From positions 1 through 7,326 of the forward strand of contig JAITHX010000071.1 of the NCBI GenBank assembly GCA_031279735.1: a stretch of DNA of 7,326 bases, written 5' to 3'. The notes below the pieces were generated by a model that was not told where the DNA came from, ran no database searches, and saw nothing but the letters and a program-made list of their open reading frames with translations. The DNA is from Prevotellaceae bacterium. GTDB taxonomy: Bacteria > Bacteroidota > Bacteroidia > Bacteroidales > UBA932. The position numbers were made by a program, and so were the translations under genes. Of the stretch, positions 1 to 5,235 are shown one piece after another (the stretch's first letter is position 1; each line of letters opens with the position of its first letter).

Positions 1-888
1 CATCCTGCTCTTTTCATACGCTATCTGTACGGAAGACGACATGGGTATCGCTTCCTTTCCGGTTTTGTCTATATATCCGTATTTGCCGTTCGATTTCACG
101 AGAGCCCGACCGTTGAAAAACTCGCCCGCCCAGTCGTATATGACAAATGTCACCGCTTTGCCCGTTTTGTCTATATAGCCGTATTTTCCGTTGAGGGTCA
201 CGCGCGCCAGCCCGTCGAAAAAACGCGACACGGTGTGATATTCGCATGGAATCGCCTCTGCGCCGTTGCGGTCGATAAAGCCCCATTCGCGTCCCGACTT
301 GACGGGCGCCAGACCTTCGGAAAAACCGCTTGCAGCGTCGTAGCGGAAGGGGACGATCTTTTTTCCGGTTCTGTTGACGGCTCCCCATTTGCCGTTCAGA
401 CAGACAAACGCCAGTCCTTCGGAAAAACCGCCCGCCTTCTCGTATTTGAAGGCGATGACTTTCTTTCCGGCGGCGTCGATGAAACCCCACTTTCCGTCCG
501 ACTTGACGGGAGCCAGCCCTTCGGAAAAGCTGCCTGCTTCGTCGTATTGCAGCGGGACGATCTGCGTGCCTGCCGTGTCGATGAACCCCCATTTTCCGTC
601 CAGACCCACAAGCGCCATTCCTTCGGAAAAGCCCCATGCCCTGTCGTATTCGAGGGGAGTTATTTCGGTTCCGGTTCTGTTGATATAGCCGTATTTTCCG
701 TTCAGTCTTACAACGGCAAAACCTCCGGCAAAACCTCTTGCGGCGTCGTATCTGCACTCGACAGCCGTTGCCCCGCCGCTATCGACGAAGCCGTATTTAC
801 CGTTTGTCCCTTTGCGGGGCAAAAGTTCCCGTCCCTGCACGCCGATGCAGAGCAGAGACAGAATCGCAATGAAGATAATTTTTCTCAT
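1..888 (-). CDS. WG-repeat exported protein, 3' end beyond the left edge
   Basis: The minus strand is open from the ATG at 888 to the first base of the window: 296 codons with no stop. Residues 1-18 are a basic start followed by a hydrophobic stretch, so the protein is probably exported; C14 follows S-L-L, which is not a convincing lipobox. From residue 29 come eight tandem units of about 34 residues, starting near 29, 63, 97, 131, 165, 199, 233 and 267. Each has the pattern [ND]GK[WY]G[FY][IV][DN]..G....P..Y..A..F..G.A.V, which is the WG (KWG) repeat. The eighth unit loses the pattern after residue about 283, so the C-terminus may be close. WG repeats are thought to form a beta-rich interaction scaffold; no enzymatic domain is visible. 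It is the last visible gene of the operon, 5 bp after the stop of the DUF4384-like gene. Family is secure, specific function unknown. Confidence 0.93.
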   Translation of the reverse strand, partial: MRKIIFIAILSLLCIGVQGRELLPRKGTNGKYGFVDSGGATAVECRYDAARGFAGGFAVVRLNGKYGYINRTGTEITPLEYDRAWGFSEGMALVGLDGKWGFIDTAGTQIVPLQYDEAGSFSEGLAPVKSDGKWGFIDAAGKKVIAFKYEKAGGFSEGLAFVCLNGKWGAVNRTGKKIVPFRYDAASGFSEGLAPVKSGREWGFIDRNGAEAIPCEYHTVSRFFDGLARVTLNGKYGYIDKTGKAVTFVIYDWAGEFFNGRALVKSNGKYGYIDKTGKEAIPMSSSVQIAYEKSRM

Positions 889-893
889 AATTC

Positions 894-1787
894 TTATTTT
901 TTTATCGTTATACTTCTCATTTCAACTTTCATGTTTCTGTCGTTCCGTCGGTTTTTCAACAGCCATTCGTGAAAATCGGCCGAGGGCAGTTCCCTCGGCA
1001 GGGTGTCCTTCAGGTCCATGTCGTTCGCCTTTGTAAACTCGCAGGTCGAAACGATGAAATACATCGCGTTGTGTTCCGGCGATTTGCTGCACGTCATCTT
1101 GTATTCGTTCACAATCGGCTTTTCGTCCGGATCGGCATGTTCTTTGGAAAAGAACACATAGTCCCTTCCCGCCTCGACCCGCGCGCGCCCTCTCGGGTCG
1201 CCCTTGTAGGGCAGGAGGCAGAAGGCGGTATGCGAAGTGTTGTCCAGCAGATAAACTGCCAGAAAGGCATCGACCGGCGAACGGAACGAAAGATAAATAT
1301 CGTCGCCGTGCCGGAAGCTGCCGCTGTCGCTTTCGTACTTGTTGTCCGTTCCGTTGCGGAGAATCTTCGCCGAAAAGTCCACTCTCGCGCCGACGATTTC
1401 GCGCGCCGTGCCGCAGACGGATACTCTCAGCACCAGCATGTCGTTTTCGTAGTACGGCTTGTCGTATTCCACCTTGATGTCCTTCAGCCATTCGCCCTTC
1501 ACGTCGCTGCCGCCGTACACGGCGACGGAGAGCTCCGACCTCCCTTTCCCGTCGTTCTCCATCGTTGTGGAGGCGATTCTCGAGATGATCGTGCCGAAGC
1601 GTTCTGCCAGAGCCGCAAGCTTAGCCTGCTGCAGGACAAAGAGCCTCGCCTGTTCGAGCGACACGTTTTCGGGCGCGCAGTAGGTGTATTCCCCGCAGAC
1701 TTTCACGGGTTTCCGCGCAAGGAGCCTTGCGGGGAATACTGCCGTCAACAACAACAGCATCGGCAGCATGGATATTGCGTTTTTCAT
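894..1787 (-). CDS. Exported protein with DUF4384-like C-terminal region
   Basis: The product is 297 aa. I chose the ATG at 1787 because it gives a clean signal peptide (residues 1 to about 24, with a run of leucines at 10-14) and lies 4 bp after the upstream stop; the in-frame extension to 1895 overlaps the preceding gene and is not signal-like. Residues about 28-130 contain an Ala-rich helix (45-62, E-QAR...QQAK.AALAERFG) followed by beta-rich sequence. This resembles the N-terminal layout of LPP20/FlgT-type envelope proteins, but only weakly. Residues about 160-255 fit DUF4384: G-D-D-I-Y-L-S-F-R-S at 161-170, AVYLLDN at 177-183, then the typical LLPYKGDP block at 191-198 and a beta strand AMYFIVST at 241-248. 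In known proteins this domain presents aromatic and beta-rich surfaces outside the cytoplasm; its molecular role is not established. It sits in the middle of a three-gene operon. DUF4384 assignment is fairly sure, function unknown. Confidence 0.8.
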   Translation of the reverse strand: MKNAISMLPMLLLLTAVFPARLLARKPVKVCGEYTYCAPENVSLEQARLFVLQQAKLAALAERFGTIISRIASTTMENDGKGRSELSVAVYGGSDVKGEWLKDIKVEYDKPYYENDMLVLRVSVCGTAREIVGARVDFSAKILRNGTDNKYESDSGSFRHGDDIYLSFRSPVDAFLAVYLLDNTSHTAFCLLPYKGDPRGRARVEAGRDYVFFSKEHADPDEKPIVNEYKMTCSKSPEHNAMYFIVSTCEFTKANDMDLKDTLPRELPSADFHEWLLKNRRNDRNMKVEMRSITIKK

Positions 1788-1791
1788 CGCC

Positions 1792-2463
1792 CTACCGTTC
1801 AAACAGTTTGTCAACCTGCTTCGACAGCTCGTCGCCCTTTCGCTCCAGGTCATGTCGAACGGCTTTCTTTGCGGCATCCCGCGCCATTTCCGCATTGTAG
1901 GCGAGACGTACCAGCACCTCCTTGTTTTTGTCGTTTTTTATCCGGTACATTTCCGTCACGGGAATAACCCTGCCTATGCTCTGCGAAATCAGATTTTTGC
2001 TTTCCGCCAGACTTTGCGTCACCGAAGCCGCCTGCTCGGCAGCCAGCTGCTGGTTGGCAACCTTGTTGTCTATCAGTTCCGTCACTTCGGTTTGAATCTG
2101 ACCTGCAAGATTCTGCTTTGCCAGTTCGAGCGCCTGCATTTTGGCGGCATCGTAGTTCTCGCCTACCGACATCGCTTCGCCCATGAGATACTTGGGAAAC
2201 AGAGCGTCGTCGTACACGTACTGCATCCTGTATGCATTGTCGAGCTGCTTTTCGATGGGCAGCGCGCCCGGACTGACCAGCCAGCCTTCCTTCGCATACT
2301 TTTTGGCTTCCTTGCGTGCCGCCTTCGATGCCTTTTTGTTGAGTTCCGATTGCGACAGTTTTCGGATCGCTTCGCGTTCCAGCGCAATCTCCTTTGCCGT
2401 CTGAGCCGGCAAAAACAGTGTTGCCGTTATGATTAACAGCAGTGTGGAAAATAATCTTTTCAT
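1792..2463 (-). CDS. Exported Lys/Ala-rich helical protein, first gene of the operon
   Basis: The product is 223 aa from the ATG at 2463. Residues 1-20 are a good Sec signal peptide (MKRLF, hydrophobic core, LPA before Q21), with no cysteine for lipidation. The mature protein begins with a very basic, Ala-rich segment (42-60, many K/R), then a segment with W61, YRM, YVYDD and FPKYLMGEAMS (61-99). A long predicted helix follows at about 104-165, rich in A, Q and L (ALELAKQNLAGQI, QQLAAEQAASVTQSLAES). The motif IGRVIPVTEMYRIKN plus EVLVRLAYN (163-190) reads as paired beta strands, and the end is again helical and charged. The order (helix of repeated A/Q, then V-P-V...Y and a beta hairpin ending in R-L-A-Y) resembles the LPP20 / FlgT-N-like fold of small envelope proteins, but I cannot confirm that by eye. 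The TAG stop is 4 bp from the next ATG, so the two are co-translated. Function unknown. Confidence 0.85.
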   Translation of the reverse strand: MKRLFSTLLLIITATLFLPAQTAKEIALEREAIRKLSQSELNKKASKAARKEAKKYAKEGWLVSPGALPIEKQLDNAYRMQYVYDDALFPKYLMGEAMSVGENYDAAKMQALELAKQNLAGQIQTEVTELIDNKVANQQLAAEQAASVTQSLAESKNLISQSIGRVIPVTEMYRIKNDKNKEVLVRLAYNAEMARDAAKKAVRHDLERKGDELSKQVDKLFER

Positions 2464-2499
2464 CTTACATTTAATTTTTAATTCTTAGTTTTTAATTTT
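2464..2499 (-). promoter_or_regulatory. AT-rich leader of the secreted-protein operon
   Basis: The 36 bp before the ATG at 2463 are almost purely A/T, with TTTTTAATT appearing twice (2476-2484 and 2490-2498). This is typical of Bacteroidota leaders, where A-rich sequence rather than a Shine-Dalgarno site drives initiation. I found no TAnnTTTG -7 box on the minus strand between 2464 and about 2640, so the promoter is not identified. Because the repeat element starts at 2500, any promoter must lie within that element or beyond it. Confidence 0.4.
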
Positions 2500-2526
2500 G
2501 GTTCTACTGTGAATTGTGTGGAAAAG
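2500..2526 (+). repeat. Left inverted end of the composite element
   Basis: The sequence starts GGTTCTAC and ends TGTGTGGAAAAG. It matches the reverse complements of 2853-2880 and 3078-3105 closely; the 3105-side copy shares GGTTCTAC, GAATTG and GTGGAAAA exactly. Confidence 0.7.
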
Positions 2527-2593
2527 CCATAAAACCCTTATTTTTCAAAGCACCCTTAGCAGCCTCCGGACAGCATATATTCACCTTTATTCC

Positions 2594-2608
2594 CTTATTA
2601 AGGGATTG
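2594..2608. repeat. Short palindrome TCCCTTA-T-TAAGGGA
   Basis: This is a perfect 7-bp inverted repeat around a single T, in the part of the element between its left end and the GC-rich block. It has no counterpart in the second copy. It could be a protein-binding site for the leftward operon, whose promoter has not been located, or simply a remnant. Confidence 0.35.
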
Positions 2609-2618
2609 TGCGGTTATT

Positions 2619-2838
2619 CACCGCGTCGCGGTGTTTTTTTACCGCAAGGGGCGCGGAGGCTTCGCAGAGGGCGCAGGGGCTTCGCGTCCTTTGCGCAAGG
2701 TCGTTGGAGGTTGCGGATCAAGACCGGCAGCCGGCGCTCTTCGCAAAGGACGCGAAGCCCTTGCGCCCTTTGCGAAGCCCTTGCGCCCTTTGCGAAGCCC
2801 TTGCGCCCTTTGCGTTACAAAAACACCGCAACGCGGTG
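2619..2838. repeat. Large imperfect inverted repeat (GC-rich palindromic block, copy 1)
   Basis: The block begins with the palindrome CACCGCG-T-CGCGGTG (2619-2633) and ends with CACCGC-AAC-GCGGTG (2824-2838). Inside, the left arm (GTTTTTTTACCGCAAGGGGC and onward) pairs with the right arm (GCGCCCTTTGCGTTACAAAAAC). A perfect 19-bp arm pair occurs at 2677-2695 and 2742-2760. The unpaired centre, about 2696-2741, includes GCGGATCAAG. The whole could fold into a very long stem in RNA or single-stranded DNA. This architecture is typical of intergenic REP/MITE-like repeats. Confidence 0.7.
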
Positions 2839-2880
2839 AAAAAACACGCAAACTTTTTCCACACACTTCCCGGCAGAACC
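2683..2880 (+). repeat. Direct repeat of about 190 bp, copy 1
   Basis: This copy starts CGCGTCCTTTGCGCAAGGTC and ends CCCGGCAGAACC. It matches 2919-3105 almost base for base in the outer parts. It differs in a short central stretch (about 2718-2740) and by carrying three rather than two 20-bp tandem units. Confidence 0.8.
2752..2811 (+). repeat. 20-bp tandem repeat, three identical units
   Basis: The unit GCGAAGCCCTTGCGCCCTTT occurs at 2752-2771, 2772-2791 and 2792-2811 with no mismatches. Identical units next to a second array with two units (2997-3036) point to recent copy-number change by slippage or recombination. Confidence 0.9.
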
Positions 2881-2918
2881 GCAGAAATAATACCTTTCAA
2901 CGGATTCACGCCATTACC

Positions 2919-3105
2919 CGCGTCCTTTGCGCAAGGTCGCCGGAGGCTGCGGATCAAGCCCTCAAGACTTGTAACCGCGCGCCCTTCGCAAAGGACGCGA
3001 AGCCCTTGCGCCCTTTGCGAAGCCTTTGCGCCCCTTGCGTTACGAAAACACCGCAACGCGGTGAAAAAACACGCAAACTTTTTCCACGCAATTCCCGGTA
3101 GAACC
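2919..3105 (+). repeat. Direct repeat of about 190 bp, copy 2
   Basis: This is the second copy of the GC-rich block. It keeps the right arm, the CACCGC-AAC-GCGGTG palindrome (3049-3063) and the inverted end, but lacks the outer left arm seen at 2619-2676. Perfect 13-bp inner arms lie at 2919-2931 and 2987-2999. Its tandem array has two 20-bp units (2997-3016 and 3017-3036), the second with two substitutions. Confidence 0.8.
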
Positions 3106-3127
3106 ATAAGTTATTTATAACACATCC
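3106..3127 (-). repeat. 22-bp end motif, solo copy left of the ATPase gene
   Basis: The sequence ATAAGTTATTTATAACACAT followed by CC directly abuts the composite element. It is identical to 4738-4759 and is the inverse of 4613-4634, with one mismatch over the shared 21 bp. Either it is the right end of the element to its left, or it pairs with 4613-4634 to bracket the ATPase gene. Confidence 0.8.
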
Positions 3128-3148
3128 TTTAGCGTTTCGGAAAATTAC

Positions 3149-3225
3149 AAATTCGGGGATAGCAGCCATTTTTGCGGTTTTAAATTCGGGGATAGCAGCC
3201 ATTTTTGCGGTTTTAAATTCGGGGA
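3149..3225 (+). repeat. 33-bp direct repeats upstream of the ATPase gene
   Basis: Two identical 33-bp units (3149-3181 and 3182-3214) each start AAATTCGGGGATAGCAGCCA and end GCGGTTTT. A third partial unit, AAATTCGGGGA, sits at 3215-3225. The array ends 15 bp before the putative -7 box, so it occupies the upstream promoter position. It could be operator or iteron-like binding sites, or duplication debris. Read on the minus strand, the period of 33 gives a repeated 11-residue peptide, but I see no support for translation. Confidence 0.85.
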
Positions 3226-3240
3226 TTATTGACAAAGACA

Positions 3241-3248
3241 TATCTTTG
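3241..3248 (+). promoter_or_regulatory. Candidate -7 promoter box (TATCTTTG) of the ATPase gene
   Basis: TATCTTTG fits the Bacteroidota -7 consensus TAnnTTTG and is followed by CA. It lies 19 bp before the ATG at 3268, implying a very short leader. I do not see a clear TTG at the usual 19-21 bp upstream spacing; TTGAC at 3229 is too close. Confidence 0.5.
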
Positions 3249-3267
3249 CAGTCTGAAAGTATCTTTT

Positions 3268-4608
3268 ATGGGTGATCTTATTTTCAAGAGAAAACTGTAC
3301 GACCGGATGTTACGGTGGAAAAGAGAATCCGGCGGCAAAACGGCGCTGCTGATAAGAGGCGCCCGACGGGTTGGCAAATCTACGCTTGCGGAGGAATTTG
3401 CGCGGAGCGAGTATAAATTCCGCCTGAATATTGATTTCTCCAATGCGTCATCCGATGTAAACGATTTATTCAACGACATTTCTGATTTGAATTTATTTTT
3501 CTTTCGCCTGCAGGCGTTCTATAACGTTTCTCTTGAAGAGCGGCAATCGGTGATAATTTTCGATGAAGTGCAGTTGCAGCCCAAAGCGCGTCAGGCTATC
3601 AAGCATCTTGTAAAGGACGGTCGATACGATTACATCGAGACGGGTTCCTTGCTTTCGATTAAGCGAAATGTTCGCAATATCGTAATACCGAGCGAGGAAA
3701 CACGTGTTAACCTCTACCCTATGGATTATGAAGAATTCAGGTGGGCGCTGGGAGACGAAACCACGCTGGATATGTTGCGTGCCGCGCTTGCGAAAAAAAT
3801 GTCGTTAAGCGATGCGCTGAACCGTAAACTAATGCGCGATTTTCGTCTCTATATGCTGGTTGGCGGGATGCCTCAAGCCGTTTTGGAATACCTGAACACC
3901 AATAATCTTGCTATGGTCGATAATGTGAAAAGAAACATACTCGAATTATACGACGATGATTTTCACAAAATTGACGCGCGAGGCAGAACTTCGCTTCTGT
4001 TCAAAGCCATTCCGTCGGAATTAAACCGCAATGCATCGCGATATTCGGTCGGCAACGTGATAGACGGAGTGCGTTCGGAGCGAATGTATGAAACAATAGG
4101 CGAGATGATCGATTCCATGACGGTTAATGTTGCTTATCACGCCAATGATCCCGCCGTCGGCATGGCTTTGCACAAAGACGTCAGACGCTACAAACTGTAT
4201 GCGGGCGACACCGGTTTGTTTGTCACTTTGGCTTTCTTCGACAGAGACTACGTTGACAACAAGCTATATTCAAAGCTGCTTAGCGACAAGTTGAGCGTCG
4301 ATTTAGGCTATGTATATGAAAATGTCGTTGCGCAGATGTTTCGGGCGGCAGGCAACGAACTGTATTATTATACTTTTCCAAAAGAAAACAGCAACCACAA
4401 CTGCGAAATAGATTTTCTTCTTTCGAGAGAGGATAAGATTTGCCCCGTCGAAGTGAAATCGTCAGGCTATAAAACCCACGCATCGCTTGACGCTTTCAGC
4501 CTGAAGTTCTCGTCTCGCATTCTTCGCCAATATCTGCTATATACTAAGGATTTGCGGAAGGAAGGGAATGTTTTGTACCTGCCGGTGTATATGGCGGGGC
4601 TGATATGA
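3268..4608 (+). CDS. AAA_14 / DUF4143-type ATPase, complete
   Basis: The product is 446 aa from the ATG at 3268. An upstream in-frame TTG at 3229 would add 13 residues but overlaps the likely promoter box, so I reject it. The N-terminal AAA domain has Walker A G-A-R-R-V-G-K-S at 31-38, Walker B VIIFDE at 95-100 (D99, E100), and a sensor-like ETGS at 124-127. The winged-helix/linker region covers about 150-260. The DUF4143 C-terminal part carries YAGDTGLF at 311-318, E351 in YENVVAQMF, E-I-D at 380-382 and VEVKSSG at 394-400. E351, D382 and E395-x-K397 are the usual PD-(D/E)XK-like layout of this family. Length is normal and all motifs are intact. Such ATPases are widespread, often multicopy, cytosolic proteins of uncertain role, and are sometimes described as toxin- or mobile-element-linked. 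Its AT-richer sequence and flanking inverted 22-bp motifs suggest it may have arrived by transfer. Confidence 0.93.
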   Translation: MGDLIFKRKLYDRMLRWKRESGGKTALLIRGARRVGKSTLAEEFARSEYKFRLNIDFSNASSDVNDLFNDISDLNLFFFRLQAFYNVSLEERQSVIIFDEVQLQPKARQAIKHLVKDGRYDYIETGSLLSIKRNVRNIVIPSEETRVNLYPMDYEEFRWALGDETTLDMLRAALAKKMSLSDALNRKLMRDFRLYMLVGGMPQAVLEYLNTNNLAMVDNVKRNILELYDDDFHKIDARGRTSLLFKAIPSELNRNASRYSVGNVIDGVRSERMYETIGEMIDSMTVNVAYHANDPAVGMALHKDVRRYKLYAGDTGLFVTLAFFDRDYVDNKLYSKLLSDKLSVDLGYVYENVVAQMFRAAGNELYYYTFPKENSNHNCEIDFLLSREDKICPVEVKSSGYKTHASLDAFSLKFSSRILRQYLLYTKDLRKEGNVLYLPVYMAGLI

Positions 4609-4612
4609 ATTA

Positions 4613-4634
4613 GGGATGTGTTAGAAATAACTTA
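4613..4634 (+). repeat. 22-bp end motif, left end of the hairpin element
   Basis: GGGATGTGTTAGAAATAACT plus TA. It is inverted relative to both 3106-3127 and 4739-4760, differing at one base (G where the others imply T). Confidence 0.85.
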
Positions 4635-4716
4635 GCACACAGATGACACGGATGACGCAGATTTACGCAGATTCAAATCCGCGTAAATCTGTGTCATCTG
4701 TGTCATCTGTGTGCTA
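4633..4716. repeat. 36-bp stem hairpin with ACAGATGAC repeats
   Basis: The left arm 4633-4668 starts TAGCACACAGATGACACGGA. The right arm 4681-4716 is its reverse complement at 34 of 36 positions. Both mismatches are G versus A, so they become G-U pairs in RNA from one strand. The 12-base loop (4669-4680) contains the small inverted repeat GATT-CA-AATC. No T-run follows the stem on either strand, so it is unlikely to be a standard terminator. Confidence 0.85.
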
Positions 4717-4738
4717 AAAACCCGAACTGCATCCTTTA

Positions 4739-4760
4739 TAAGTTATTTATAACACATCCC
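4739..4760 (-). repeat. 22-bp end motif, right end of the hairpin element
   Basis: The sequence ends TTTATAACACATCCC. From one base earlier (4738-4759) it is identical over 22 bp to the solo copy at 3106-3127. Confidence 0.85.
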
Positions 4761-4845
4761 TTAAAACGAAATTTGTGTGTGCAAATTCCAAAAACACCAG
4801 TCAAATAACATATAATAAAGCCTTTATATCAGCATACTTTTTGCA

Positions 4846-4964
4846 TCACCACCCAAATTCGGTAACAATCGGACGCGCGCCATGTTCGGCGGCTATATCC
4901 ATTGCTCGCCGGTGCGCATGTTTACCTTTTCGATGCGAATATCGCTGCCGTGAAATACTTTCAT
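4846..4964 (-). pseudogene. Broken DUF3990-like gene (toxin-like partner remnant)
   Basis: The gene starts at the ATG at 4964, overlapping the upstream TGA as ATGA; a GGAGG at 4975-4979 could serve as its ribosome site. The first frame gives MKVFHGSDIRIEKVNMRTGE and stops at the TAG at 4893-4895 after 23 residues. The opening MKVFHGSD..IEK is the characteristic DUF3990 start, in which H-G-S resembles the first motif of ADP-ribosyltransferase folds. A shift to the next frame from about 4905 gives MDIAAEHGARPIVTEFGW before a TGA at 4846, which fits the later '..A...G..PIV..(Y/F)EF' part of the family. The family is roughly 150-200 aa, so the middle (including the usual G-F-Y-V-T region) and most of the C-terminus are missing. 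A same-frame LVFLEFAHTN at 4771-4800 might be a further eroded piece, but that is weak. Presumed inactive. Confidence 0.65.
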
Positions 4965-5197
4965 GTCAGCCAGCCTCCATTTTTGCAGCATACTCTGAAC
5001 AAAGTCATACAGGTATTGTGTTCCGACTGCGTATGTTCGTATTCATAATGTTCGTTCAGGAAATCAAGTCCTCCATATTGGTCGAGATAATGGAACGCTT
5101 CGGGAATAAGCATCTTGAAGCCTCGCGCAAACTGAATGATTATGAAATTCAGATAACGAATCTTGTTGCGGGTTTCATCGTCTAATGTTGTTTCCAT
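4961..5197 (-). CDS. DUF3791-like small protein
   Basis: The product is 78 aa. I chose the ATG at 5197 because it lies 30 bp after a good -7 box; the longer in-frame start at 5278 is upstream of that box. Residues about 13-70 fit DUF3791: a helix NKIRYLNFIIIQFARGF (11-27), then F35 and L38, with Y41-G-G-L-D-F-L (41-47) and H50-YEYEHTQ (50-57) matching the family's 'kYg.ldfi...Yd.lHt' core. The C-terminus (CKNGGWLT) is shaped by the overlapping downstream start. DUF3791 genes commonly sit directly before a DUF3990 gene in Bacteroidota, in a toxin-antitoxin-like pairing. Here the ATGA overlap preserves that order although the partner is broken. Role as an antitoxin is inference. Confidence 0.72.
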   Translation of the reverse strand: METTLDDETRNKIRYLNFIIIQFARGFKMLIPEAFHYLDQYGGLDFLNEHYEYEHTQSEHNTCMTLFRVCCKNGGWLT

Positions 5198-5226
5198 ATT
5201 TTTGCATATAAAAAATAAATTCGCTG

Positions 5227-5234
5227 CAAAGATA
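5227..5234 (-). promoter_or_regulatory. Candidate -7 box (TATCTTTG) of the DUF3791-like gene
   Basis: Read on the minus strand, 5234 to 5227 is TATCTTTG followed by CAG, a full match to TAnnTTTG. It is 29 bp before the ATG at 5197. The same octamer precedes the ATPase gene at 3241. Confidence 0.6.
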
Positions 5235-5235
5235 A

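Larger units (their letters stand above)
2500..3105. mobile_element. Composite repeat element with about 27-bp inverted ends, no protein
   Basis: The left end at 2500-2526 (GGTTCTACTGTGAATTGTGT, then GGAAAAG) reappears inverted at 3078-3105. There are three substitutions and one inserted base between the two; a third copy, also inverted, sits at 2853-2880. Between the ends lie two direct copies of a GC-rich palindromic block. The stretch holds no credible gene: overlapping open frames here are Arg/Gly/Ala-rich translations of a 20-bp repeat, and 20 is not a multiple of 3. Inverted ends, internal palindromes and lack of a transposase fit a non-autonomous (MITE- or REP-like) element, perhaps two copies nested or tandem. 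No target-site duplication is evident. The flanking 22-bp end motif at 3106 may be part of the same element. Confidence 0.6.
4613..4760. mobile_element. 148-bp MITE-like hairpin element
   Basis: The element starts 4 bp after the ATPase stop codon. It has 22-bp inverted ends: 4613-4634 begins GGGATGTGTTA and 4739-4760 ends TAACACATCCC, with one internal mismatch (G versus T). Between them is a near-perfect 36-bp hairpin. It has no coding capacity. Short size, inverted ends and an internal hairpin suggest a non-autonomous transposable or REP-like unit. No target duplication is evident at its edges. Confidence 0.7.

Noticed and set aside
235..972. Long plus-strand open frame of 245 codons opposite the WG-repeat gene
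   Set aside because: It is codon-aligned antisense to the WG-repeat frame; its repetitive residues mirror the repeats, and the minus-strand product matches a known repeat pattern and has a signal peptide.
969..1967. Plus-strand open frame of 332 codons
   Set aside because: It lies antisense to two signal-peptide proteins in a tight operon, and its Arg/Val/His-rich translation resembles no family.
2619..3105. CRISPR array
   Set aside because: The repeated units are adjacent or nested with no unique spacers of regular length, and no cas gene is present.
2514..3241. Several overlapping Arg/Ala/Gly-rich open frames on both strands, including a 95-codon minus-strand frame with an 11-residue repeat
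   Set aside because: They are translations of palindromic 20-bp and 33-bp repeats open in several frames at once. There is no ribosome site and no domain pattern, and the 95-codon frame runs through the end motifs of the mobile elements.
3229..3267. Upstream TTG start for the ATPase adding 13 residues
   Set aside because: The added segment covers the TATCTTTG box, and the protein family's N-terminus fits the ATG at 3268.
4633..4716. Rho-independent terminator for the ATPase gene
   Set aside because: The stem is followed by AAAAA rather than a T-run on the plus strand, and it lies between inverted ends of a repeat element.
4775..5185. Plus-strand open frame of 136 codons
   Set aside because: It is antisense to the DUF3791-like gene and the broken DUF3990-like gene, which have promoter, coupling and family support.
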